DNA from: Trissonchulus latispiculum
Lineage: Eukaryota > Nematoda > Enoplea > Enoplida > Ironidae
Assembly (NCBI GenBank): GCA_030248195.1
Contig: JASAND010015622.1
Location: 62,001-126,000 of the forward strand
Direction: 5' to 3'
Length of the DNA stretch: 64,000 nucleotides
The translations under genes and the position numbers were made by a program. The notes under the pieces were generated by a model. It saw only the letters and a program-made list of their open reading frames with translations. It was not told the origin of the DNA and did no database searches. Of the stretch, positions 34,459 to 44,567 are shown in pieces. How positions within the stretch are numbered: position 1 is the stretch's first letter; each line of letters begins with the position of its first letter.

Positions 34459-35610
34459 TCACGAGGCCAGGGCGCGGCGGACCGGAGCGAGTCCTCGAAC
34501 GCGAGGGTCGCCCCGAATCCGAAGGCCCGGAACCCGATACCAGAGGAGACACTGCCTGTTCGGCCCCCTGTTCATCAATAACGAGACGACGAGGAGCTGA
34601 CGAGACGGATCGGAGAGGAGAGCGCGAACGGGATGTCCATCCAACGACGCACCACCAGCCAGATTTGACTCGTCCGGAGCGTAGTCGACGGGTAGATGCT
34701 CCGGATCCTCCTGAGTCTCGACTGCCTGTTCGTTCTGCTGCGCTTGGAGAGCCGCAGCAGCATGTTTTGCTGCCCCCGGAAGCTTCTCCGGTATAGAAGA
34801 CTGTACCTGCGGGTTAACACGAGCAGCTACACTAGTAAAAAGTTCCTTGGCTCTTGTAGCCACGTCTAGGATGCGAGGATTCAGTTCGTTGGGCTTGGTC
34901 AGATCAGGTTTTACTGCCGCAGTAACTGATATAGTCCTACTTTTGCCCGTGCGTGACTGGTTTTTGAGAAAAACGTCGCGAGTAGAATCAAAAGCAGGGT
35001 CAGAAAAAATAGGCGTTCGAGTCAGTGGAAAATTTGAAATACCAGAAATAGCCTTATCTGAGCCTGTTTGAGCGTCTGCATACGTCTTGCGAAGGACCAC
35101 GAGATCCTGTTCCGAAAGTTTGTGGTCCTGAAAGTACAAGTACAAGTGGTAATCCTGAAACCACTTGTAGAGATTGTCAAACCTTGCCATTCAGGTCCGG
35201 AGGCCCGTAGGTTGGGATTTCGAACCCCTGACGGCAGAAGTTTCCCAAAGATGTTTGCTCTTCTTATGAGAGGCCCTGCGCTCTTGCACGTCTCGAGGGG
35301 AGGACCGGGAGATCGCGTGATGAGTGAGATAATTTATATCAACAATAGAATTTTGAGGGTCAATACCCAGAGTTGAGGCCAGAGTTCGATCAGTATCCAA
35401 GGCAGAAAAAGAAAAAACTGGGAAGGGCGTATTGAATGAAAGCGGTTGCAAACCATGGCGAATTAAAGACCAAGAGGGGACATCAAGGTAAATACGTGGA
35501 ATTAAAAACACAAAAAATTGAAGGTTTGGGTCATGCCGACAAAAATGGGGCGTGGTTGAAAAGTTGATCAATTTCTGACTAAAACCGCACAGGGTCTCTC
35601 GGAACAGCAA
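34459..35610 (-). pseudogene. Unrecognised cluster ORF D, in-frame TGA
   Basis: One continuous frame of 384 codons interrupted only by a TGA at about 35191-35193, directly followed by ATG (MARFDNLYKWFQDY...). The part after the stop is 243 residues: aromatic N-terminus, then Ala/Gln-rich (AAKHAAAALQAQQNEQ) and acidic segments. The part before is 139 residues. No domain recognised. The sense of the TGA is unclear: true end plus re-start, nonsense mutation, or readthrough. A frame change near 34600 leads into Ser/Arg/Pro-rich sequence. Confidence 0.4.
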
Positions 35611-35728
35611 ACATCAGGACAGAGAGAGTGGAGGGATTTGTGGGATCAGGAAAGAAGCCTTGATGTTTGAGGCACGCAACCGTGAGAAATTTAGCCGCAG
35701 TGGCTTTCTGGAAAATATTTTCAACGTG

Positions 35729-36330
35729 TTAGTAGAGTTGCTGCAAAGTGAAAATAACTTTGATCGTGCCCGGAGGACACGGAGACTTGAGCGACATGGG
35801 AACGTTGGACCAATTCCGAACTGACTTTTCCCAAATACGAAGTTCCTGTGCCTCAGCAAGTGCAGGGGTGTGGATGGGATAGACACGAGTCTCTATTAGT
35901 TTATCCTCCAGTACTGACTGTGACAGAGAAGAATTTGCGTTAGTGACAGGGCCCTCTGATGATCTGCGGGCAGCCTCAGCAGCATTACGCAGAACTGGAT
36001 TCTGAACCAGACCAGACGGAGGTCCTTTATCCCCACTGCGGTAGAAACGCGGGATCTCCGGCGGGTCGGGTGGAAACAGTTCTGGCAATTTTTGAACGAG
36101 ACTAATACCCGCCGCACTCCATGTAGAACAGCCAGGGGTCTGATCGACCCTCGAGGTAGACTGGTCCGGGCTTTCAGAGGAAGTTTCCATGAAAACTTCG
36201 ACTGTAGAAACTTCCTCTGCGGCTTCTGTTTTGGGGATAGGGGACTGAAGGGGAGACTGAGGGTCTCCTGCGGGAGGGGCTGGCTCATCAGTATCCCTAG
36301 ATTCCCCGGAGTAGGGGGAGCAATTATCAA
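35729..36330 (-). pseudogene. Unrecognised acidic Ser/Pro-rich cluster ORF C
   Basis: The likely frame starts at METSSESPDQSTSR (36190) with open sequence upstream to about 36330. It is disordered and Pro/Ser/Glu-rich at first, then more ordered (AEAQELRIWEKSVRNW). About 150-200 residues. No family recognised. The overlapping minus ORF 35896-36330 in another frame looks like a shadow. Confidence 0.35.
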
Positions 36331-36650
36331 GAGGGAATCAGGATTTTGACTAGAATTTTGACTGGACTGAGTGGTTGGAACAGTCGAAGGAGGGTTCCGA
36401 TAAGACCACCCGGGGTGGGGTAGTACTGGTCGGGAAGGGTAAAACCTTGACCAATTTCCCGAGAACCCAAAACAATGAGCTGTGCGAGCAGGATTATCAG
36501 ACGTGATAATTTAAATATACAATTAGAATTTAAATACAAGTAGAATTTAACCCACCAAATCCGAGTTACCAATAAAATGATTTGAAACTGTCAAACAAGG
36601 ATCTAAACAAGAACAAATTGATATTTGCAAAAGAACACAGAGCTTACGTT

Positions 36651-37230
36651 TTAGTAAAACATAAATAGATATATACGTACAAAATAAACAGAAGGATCTT
36701 CTTCCGGGGAGGGGTCTGTAGGGGGAAGAGGGGGTGAGGGAGGCGGAGAAACATTTATAGTATCCTGAAATTTCTGTATTATTTGTTGTGAGGAAAATTG
36801 TTGAAAAATAATTTCAGAAGGATCCCTTACAAATAGAGAAGCAGCTGCACATGTAATGTAAAGAGTAGCCGCGCCTCTCTCCCTCAGCCAAGTAGGGGGT
36901 ATAAAAATAGGAGGGTAATAAGAAAAAGCCAAATTGAGCTGATGAGCGGATAAATTTTATCCATTCATCTCTAGTAAAAGTTTCAGGTGGGAAAATCATG
37001 AGTGCAATATTTTTAAAATACAAATTGCGGGGTGTATGCCAACCTCCTCTAACCGGGAGAGAAGAGTGTAGCCCAAGATCTAAATTTTGTACCGGGGGAA
37101 ATTGTGTACCCGGTGGAGCGACCCGTCCCCGTAGAGAAATAAATAAAGGATCATCCGCATGCAAAAAATTATACGTACACGGACGAGGATCAAACACAGA
37201 ATTTGTGGAATTTGAGCTAGAAGCTGCCAT
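36651..37230 (-). pseudogene. Unrecognised cluster ORF B (one frame change)
   Basis: It starts MAASSSNSTNSVFDPRP at 37230. The same coding-like sequence shifts near 36920 and continues through a helical and then Pro-rich segment (SPPPSPPLPPTDPSPEEDP) to about 36690. A GTACGTATAT donor-like site lies just after, so the 3' end may be spliced. No domain recognised. Confidence 0.4.
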
Positions 37231-37373
37231 AATTTTGTGAAAACCAACAGTAGATTTGTAGGGAGAAAAGAAGTACTAACCTCAAATTTTTAAACCAAAA
37301 TGGAGAGCTAAAGAATAACGATCAAAGATTGAAGCTTTAATCTGTCCCAAATTTTTCACAAACAGAGACTCCT

Positions 37374-37429
37374 AAAATACAAAGATAACACAAAAAAATA
37401 CATGTAAGAACATAAAGTATAGATATACC
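37374..37429 (-). other. Candidate short intron in cluster
   Basis: On the minus strand CAG|GTATATC begins, and TTTTGTATTTTAG|GAG ends, a 56-bp AT-rich segment between two open coding-like pieces (ending ...HPYKVVQ and starting ESLFVKN). The match to GT-AG consensus suggests the cluster contains spliced genes and not only decayed frames. Confidence 0.45.
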
Positions 37430-37430
37430 T

Positions 37431-38129
37431 GTACTACCTTGTAGGGATGCACCGATAAAGGACGGAAACAACGACCACGGGAATGCGTGGCGATGGTACG
37501 GAGATGAGATCGTTGGATGAAGAGCGGGTGGACTCGCTGAAATTTTAGATCACTAATATCAGTGTCGCTAGTCCGCCCCGGTGGAGGAGCAAGTGCAGGT
37601 TGTGTGATAGAAATTAGTCTGCACCGCGATCAAATAGGTCTTGGGGAGGATCAAAAATAGCTGGAATGGGAAAAAGTCCAAAAAGGGCGGCAACTTTCTG
37701 CATGCGAGCACGTTGTTCAGCAATAAGAATGGAATTTGGAACCGGTGGAGGAGGCTGCAAAAAATCTGGATCATCAACCGCTAAGTCAAATAATGATTGG
37801 GATTCCCGCACATATGGGACGCCCCCTCGTTGCACTCTAAGACCTGGTGTAGGATGGAAGGGCATAGTGTCCCAGGTGGGGTCCGTTTTACTAAATTTTA
37901 TGGTCCACCAATGACTTTTTTGAATATCAAGATCTGAGAGATCCATAGGTGGCATGTACCACAAGTCTAGAGAAAACTCATCAAAGACCAAATGAGAGAT
38001 AGTAGTTCGACGTGGCATGGCTGCTAAAATAAGAAAATTACAGAAAATAAACCTGCCAGTGGAAGACAGATCCGAGGTTCCTGCAATGGAAGCGAGAAAA
38101 TCAACATAGAGAACAAAATTCCAGAACAA
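37431..38129 (-). pseudogene. Unrecognised cluster ORF A, copy 1
   Basis: The main frame is 38129-37614 (coding-like from MPRRTTISHLVFDEF at about 38017). It includes LWYMPPMDLSDLD, SKTDPTWDTMPFHPTPG and ALFGLFPIPAIFDPP. A frame change near 37620 leads into another open stretch to the candidate intron at 37429. No domain recognised. The same sequence recurs as a diverged tandem copy at 38160-38800. Confidence 0.45.
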
Positions 38130-38159
38130 AATATGACATATAAATAAGTGTTGTGTAAC

Positions 38160-38800
38160 CTTATTCTTGTTCAGAATCTACTGGCGGAGGACTTAGGTAA
38201 AGCCCTTTGAAATGTTTGGCGATATTATCATAATGACATTGCGTAATTTTTGATCAACACGTTGGAATTTTGACTTCCGAACATCGGTCAATCTAATTAG
38301 ACACGGCGGGAGGGAAAGGTCAGGTTGTGCCAAAGTGATGGGTCGAGCACCTAAATCTCGAAGGTTTCGAGGGGGTCAAAGGTAGCAGGCGTGGGAAAAT
38401 ATCCGAACAAGGCAGCGACTTTTTGCATACGTGCAGATTCCTTAGAGTAATAGTGTCTGGAACTGGTGCTGGAGGGGGAGGATATATTTGGAATCTTTAA
38501 CAGCTAACCCAAACAAGGATTTTGAATTACGAACGCAGGGAACGCCTCCCGTTGAGGTTCGAAACCCAGGTGTGGGTGGAAAAGGCATAGTATCCCAAGA
38601 AGGATAAGGTTTACTAAGTTTTATAGCCACCAAGTATTTTTCTCCATTTGGTCCTCGTCCTCATTCAGGTCTGTGAAGAAGATATGAACTGAGGGGGAGA
38701 GGACGGGTGCAGGGAGGAAAACTTACTGAAAACAGCAGTTCCGTAAGGCATTAGGGTTAGAATAAGAAAATTATAATAAATTAAACCTACCGACGCTGCA
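38160..38800 (-). pseudogene. Unrecognised cluster ORF A, decayed tandem copy 2
   Basis: It aligns with 37600-38130: IKLSKPYPSWDTMPFPPTPG matches the corresponding segment of copy 1, and the upstream 'aataagaaaattataataaattaaacctacc' DNA also matches. Several frame changes break it. This indicates a tandem duplication of about 0.6 kb within the cluster followed by loss of one copy. Confidence 0.5.
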
Positions 38801-39358
38801 GATCCAAACTCCAGTGATCAGAGCAGAAACAATTTCCAAAGCAGAAACAAGCGCGTACTTAAATAAGGAAATTACATAACATAACAACAATACATAGACA
38901 AGACAGGTTAGGTAAAAGAAGTAAAATCTAAATGTTAAAAATTGTAAATATAAAACGTCTAAAGGGTTAAAATAAAGGATAAAAATGAAGTTTGTAATTT
39001 ATTAGAATAGTGGCAATAATAGGCAACAGTACTGGGTAACGAATAAGCTTGTAAGCGTATTCGCCCTTTTTTGTAATAATGCGATCAAAAATTTTAAAAT
39101 TTGTAAAATATATTCTAATAAGGAAATTCAAAACTTTTGAAGGAAAGAAAGAGTAATCATTTAAAAGTTTATTCTAGAAATAGAATTTGACTAAATTAAT
39201 GGGCCCGTCGCTCAGCGGAGGGGGTTGTGGGCGCCCCACCCAAAACTGGAGAAAAAGCCGCTGTCCAAGAAGGGAGGGGTGTTCTTCAAGAAACATAACA
39301 GAATCAAAATCGGGTTGATTTGGGCAAGTACGAGTTAAAAGAAAGCCATGTCCCCAAT
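38801..39358. other. Spacer between Gag and ORF A copies
   Basis: Mostly AT-rich non-coding sequence. A short GC-rich piece (39200-39360) just after the Gag stop may be a decayed continuation. I looked for protease, reverse transcriptase or RNase H motifs (DTG, YxDD) in both strands and saw none. Confidence 0.4.
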
Positions 39359-41155
39359 TTATTGGGAAAGAACTTCGTAATACTGTTGCATAAAATCAAA
39401 AGTTTCACGTTGTATAGAACGTAAATTATAAAAATTATGGACCATTTTAGAAAAAAGATTGCACAGTTGCTCCTGGGACATGGTTAAATTTAAATGTTGA
39501 GAATCCAATGTATTTACTGTTTCTGAAATGGGAAAGGTGTTGTCCCCTGGTGCCTCTCCCTGAGAGGCGTTGCTGAGCGAACGGGCGGAAACCACTGAAA
39601 CATGAAATTGTTCGAACATTTGATTTGCTTGTTGTAAAGTTATCCCTTGAGACGGAAGTGGGGGCTTCCCACCCAAGGAAGGTGTAGGATTTCCCACAAC
39701 CCCCGAATCCGAAGCACGCACAAAATTTTGAGACAAATCCGGCACTCCAGCACTCTGTAGAGACACAATGCGCTGAAATGGCGCCGGAGTGGGAGTCGCT
39801 GAGGTGGCAGCCGCCACTGATTGGGGGTTTTGTCCCTGAACATACGTAGTTTGAGCTCCCAAATTTGGTGTGGGTAAAGAATTTTGAAAAGGAATAGGAG
39901 GTTGAACTGGGGGAATTTGGTGGTGGAGGTACGTACTGAGACATCAAGGGGGCAGGGGTATAGTTTGTGGGATAATATTGTTGTTGATAAGCTGAAGGCC
40001 CCGGATATTGGGAAGGGTAAACATTTTGTGAATACATAACGTGGTCAACTCTTTCTGGGGGCGGGCGATTTCTATACTCAGGAGGGGCTTTAGAAGGGTA
40101 GCGTTCGAAACATTTTTCTGACGGGTGACCCCGCTTTTTACAATAGCGACAAGGGGCAGAAAATTTTTTCGTTTTTCCTCTTCCAATTTACTTAAAGCTT
40201 CTTGAAGGTGTTGCTCAAACCAGTCCTTCATTTCACGAAAACCCAAACGGGGAGCCGCAACATTAGACTGCGAGGGGATATCTGAATTTGTTGAGGGTTG
40301 GGCTTTTTGTCCGTGCCCCCTCTTCAACGTAGTAGATTGGCAGGTCATAGGAGAGAGTATCTCCCTCCAATGGGCGGGCCTCCCGACATTCTAAACGGTT
40401 GATGATGCGGCGAACATCTTGCATGGTGGGACGTTGATGCAAATAAAGAGAAGCTAAAGCAGAGGCAAATTTGTCATGCACCCCCGCAAAAAGTTGTTGA
40501 ACACATTCTTGTTCACGCTCCTCCTGTGTGTCCCACAGGTCGAGGGCCATGGCTTGTAATTCTGAAATATAATGTCGAACAGACTCATTGTGAAGTTGCT
40601 TTCGGTGTGCAAAAGCCGAGAGCCGCTCCCGCAGTGAGAGTTGCGGTTTTGGAAACTGTGATTTGATCAATTCTAAAAATCCTGGGTAGGACTCGACGAC
40701 ATGTGGGCCACAGCGAGAAGCGAAAATTTGGGCTTTTCCTGTTAATTTATTCCAAAGGAGGCGCCCCCACTGGTCCTGAGGAACTGCATGAACTGCCACT
40801 GCCGATTCAAATTGTGGTAGCCAATCTTCAAAATATGCGTATTTTGGTCATACCGAGCAACATCCCGCAAAACTTCTAAATAGTAGCGAAAAAGACCCGT
40901 ATCAAATTTTGGAACTGAAATATAAGTAGCTTCCATAGTGTTAGGGGTTGGGTGTCGACGACGTTTTGGGATTCCCGGTTTTTCACCCACATTATTAACT
41001 GAATAATTTGTATGGGCACCCACAGATGAAAAAGACCCAGAAAATTTTGAAGGTGAAGGTAAATTTGTTGAGAGGGGGGGAGGTGGTGACGGTTCGCAGG
41101 TCTGATACGGCTGAGCAGGTGCCGAAGGAGAGCCCGCGACAAAATTCTGCTGCAC
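39359..41155 (-). pseudogene. Retrotransposon Gag with CCHC knuckle, frameshifted
   Basis: The order on the minus strand fits a Ty3/gypsy-type Gag. A segment ending YYLEVLRDVARYDQN precedes a Retrotrans_gag-like core (DQWGRLLWNKLTGKA, then FPKPQLSLRERLSAFAHRKQ, ESVRHYISELQAMALD, QLFAGVHDKFASALA). A linker follows, then a CX2CX4HX4C zinc knuckle (CRYCKKRGHPSEKC, 40110-40151), a Tyr/Pro/Gln-rich tail and a final helical part ending at 39359. Coding-like sequence changes frame near 40845, 40300 and 39920. Gag packages element RNA; here it may be a relic or, if the breaks are assembly errors, functional. No pol follows. Confidence 0.75.
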
Positions 41156-41167
41156 TGAGGACGAACC

Positions 41168-43216
41168 TCACGAAGAAGGAGCGTCTCCAGTGGGAGCTAA
41201 CGCTACACCTTTACCTCCCCGTGGGGGAAGCGCGGGTGCACGGTGATCCTGTTGTAGCGGGAATTCAGCCGGTTCTGAAGGACGATTTTCCGTGACATAA
41301 TCAGCCGCACAAGAATGCGAGGCCACCATCTCCGCCATATAATAAGGGTTAGTTGGGACCCGCTGAGGTATAACCGGAGGAACCTGTAGTGGGGGCAAAT
41401 TTTGTTGAGGCCCTTCCCACAAATGGTTATTATCTAATTCGCGAGTTACCGGATTTTCAAACAACTTGTTGCTCCAGTTGGTCGTAATTGAAATTTGCTG
41501 GGTTACGTACGAAATATTGACCCTCAGGGTATTGGGACGTTGGGTTTGATAGCGTAGTTGGGGTAACTGGTGTTGCATATGGGGTTCCGGGCATACATTA
41601 ACACGGGGTCCGATTCTGGGGGGGGTCTACCCCGACCTCGGCGAGGGGTCTACCCCTGAAAAAATCCAAAATTTTAAGGGGGTCTGTCCCGAAATTAGTA
41701 AAAATTGCGAATTTTTAACGTTTTTAACCAAAATTTAGTCAAAAATGACTGTTTGTAGCGATTTTTAAGAAATTTTTTGAAAAAATCGCTAAAATTTGCT
41801 AAGAAATTACCAATTTTCAGTGAAAATCGCTGAGGGGTCTACCCTTTTTTGCTTTCTGGACGACAGGGTCTGCCCTTTTTTTCTTTTCGCTGAGGGGGTC
41901 TACCCGTTTTTTGTCGGTCTGGGGGGGTCTGCACCCCCCCATTCCCCCCCACGTTATCCTATGGTTCCGGGGCTGCAATTTGAATTCCCTCATATAAGTG
42001 TTGGCCGTAGGACCCCGGATGGACAGGATAATAGCGTGGGTCCCCTTGGTTCAGAAAGGTTTGGTTGGCCACTTTTTCTGGGGAGGCCAGAGGTGGATTT
42101 TGCGAAGCAGGAGGGGGAACTTGCAAAGGTGGAGACGGAGGAGGTTGAGTGTGATATAGTGGTGGGACAGAGGGGCCGCCTTTACAAATTGGAGTTTTCT
42201 GAATTTGAACATAGGAAGGGGCCGTCTGTTGATTTGGTAACAAATTTCCATATTGATCACGGGGGAAAGTGACTCTGTTTGAACCATAACCACAGAACTT
42301 TGACTATGGGCCGAATCATACACAGATCCTGATTCGGAATCACCCAAATTAAGGGGGGGTTGGCCACCCGTAGCAAGAATTTGGGCAGATTTGATTAATC
42401 AGAAGCAAAAGCCACGGTGTTACAAATGTTGGACGAATTTTGAGATGTTTTTGGTTGGGAATACGTATCCACAGGTGGAGCAGATGATTTAGGGGGAGGT
42501 TCCCTCGAACCCAACATAGCGGAGACAACTTTTTGAGCTTACTGGGCACATCGAACCGGGGGGGGGAGATAAAATTATCAGAATCACGCCGAAAATTTGA
42601 ATTTTCTGAATGTTGGGGGGTGGTGGATTTTTCTACAAGTTGGGGGGTAATTTGTGAGGGTGCTGAAACTGGCCCCCCAAGCGTTTTTACCCGGGTCTTC
42701 CTCTGGCTCTGTGTATGATTCTGATCCAAATTTTGGTGCAGATTTGGTAGGTGTAATTCACTGGGTACCCCCACGTATTTTGAAAGGCCCCTGAAAAATT
42801 TAGGTTACCGCTGGATGTTTTCCCTCCGGGGAAAATTTCTCCAGCGGTTAAATTGCGTCTGGTACGAGGGTGGTTGGAGGGCGGACAGCCCCCCGAAAAA
42901 TTATGGGTGAGGGAACGGGAGTTTTGGGGTGTTGGGTTTCCAAATTTTTGGGGTGTGGGAGATCTTGATTTTGGGGGTGGGGGAGTTCTTGATTTTGGGG
43001 GTGGGGGAGTTCTCCCTGCAATGGGTCAGAATCAGAATTTGGGGGAGGAGACGAAATTACGACTTGGGGGTGCAGATTAGGGAATTTGCAAACTGCAATG
43101 GGATGGATTATTCTGGAAATTTTGAGGGGGGATCTGAGAATTTTGCGGGGAATTTCGTGAATTTTGTGTTGGACTTTGTAAATTTTGGGGGAGATCCTGT
43201 CCCCCCAGCCCCCCAA
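41168..43216 (-). pseudogene. Pro-rich leader region of the Gag unit
   Basis: Several minus frames (42848-43216, 42349-42774, 41959-42347, 41168-41578) encode Pro/Gln/Ser-rich sequence of one style, with repeats such as LPHPQNQ/LPHPKNL at about 43000. They look like a long disordered N-terminal domain broken by shifts. 41600-41960 is not coding-like and is unusually C/T-rich on this strand. Assignment to Gag is by position and composition only. Confidence 0.4.
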
Positions 43217-43248
43217 CCAGCAATTGATTTCCGCCCCCCCGAGACTTA

Positions 43249-43599
43249 TTAGTGATTAGTTGATTAGTGTTGCAGTAATAGACAGCAAAACTATTGATAG
43301 AACCAACAGATTTTGATGTTTCCGTTATTATTTTGTCATAGTGGTAAAGACTTTCATGGTTAATGATTATAATTAATTAATAATAATTATAATTCCAAAT
43401 TCTCAATAATTTTGAACTCAAACTGTAACATCTTATACGATTGCTCAGCTGGCTTGGGCCAAACATTAATTGAACGCAAATTTTGAATATACAGCTCGCA
43501 ATAGCATCGCAAGGGGTATAAAAATACATGGAATACCCCTCTAGCTTTTGCTTACATAGAAATTTTTTGAAACTGCCACACTAATCAACTGGTCACTAA
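43249..43599. mobile_element. TA-flanked MITE at 5' border of the cluster
   Basis: Inverted termini TTAGTGATTAGTTGATTAGT and its diverged mirror (ACTAATCAACTGGTCACTAA) are bounded by TA at 43247-43248 and 43600-43601. The match extends about 31 bp through GCAGT. It is 351 bp, AT-rich, without ORF. It marks the end of the C-rich cluster sequence. Confidence 0.68.
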
Positions 43600-43601
43600 T
43601 A

Positions 43602-44559
43602 ATTTATCTTGCCAAGTTTTATGTAACGGGCCCCAGGTCAGTAAATGACTAGCTACTTTGTAAGGATTACCGTGAAACTAAAGTTACAGTGTAAAGCATT
43701 AACCTGACTGAGGGTCTCTTCGTGGAAGAGTTGAAAGAGTAGTCTTAAAACGTTTAACCCAGCATGAGAGATTAAATGAAGTTTTAAGCACATATTACTG
43801 TTCACGAAAAAGTTTCAGTTAATTTAAGCTCCAGTTTAATATGTTCCCTGAAAATACCAAATGTATTTTAGTTGTTGTTTGAAATTTCAATCGCAATTAA
43901 ACTGCTGGTGTACGAAAACGTAAATGAAAAGCTGTAAACGAAAAGATTAACCGATACAAAGAGCATGCGAAACTACTTTAGCTTTGGCTTTTAGACTCAA
44001 AAGCTCCTTTAATGTTCCACAAGAGCCACTCTACATCCATGATATGCAGACAAGGTGCAAGCACCTGAACAAATGTTTCATTTGACCATACGAATGCTTG
44101 TGGTTTAGAGGGTTCTACCCCAGAAGGGGTCGCTCACCACCATTTTCCGGTTTTTGGGGCCTTCTGTCGCCGGGTCACCCCCTCCCCAAGCTTCCCCTCC
44201 TGCACAAGTCTGCATTCAACGAAGCTTTTCGAACAAGAAAAAAGTTTCTGATTATGTTAAAACCTATCAATTGGTCCCTACGGAACATACCTGTGGTTAT
44301 GTATGCAATTGAATTTTAATCCTTTTAATGCTCAGTTTTACCTCATCCTGCAGCAACTATCTATTTTAGCCGGTGTTTAGCTAGACAGGCGTTGGTGAAT
44401 GAGCTGGCAAAAACCTAATTTTTGTTTTGCCCAACATGCAAGAAAAGCATGGGATATGCCGCAGCCTGACTCCGCTGTGTAAAACCTTTTAAGGTGTTTT
44501 GAGGGAGTAGAGTCTGCACGGAGCACACGTGTTCTCAGCATTCTCTAACGTTGGCAGTC
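43602..44559. other. Intergenic stretch, no supported gene
   Basis: The 73-aa plus ORF at 44098-44319 has no family signature. The sequence at 44100-44190 is GC-richer. I compared this stretch with 30-31.6 kb for LTR-like similarity and saw none. Confidence 0.4.
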
Positions 44560-44567
44560 GAGGCTAG

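Noticed and set aside
34123..34796. Plus-strand ORFs in the cluster (34123-34362, 34425-34796 and others)
   Set aside because: They overlap better-supported minus-strand frames and are Arg/Ser-rich shadows of GC-rich minus coding sequence.
30000..44560. LTRs flanking the Gag/NADAR cluster
   Set aside because: I compared 30-31.6 kb with 43.6-44.6 kb by eye and saw no shared long sequence. The solo LTR at 44912 is inserted in a hAT element and is not a flank of the cluster.
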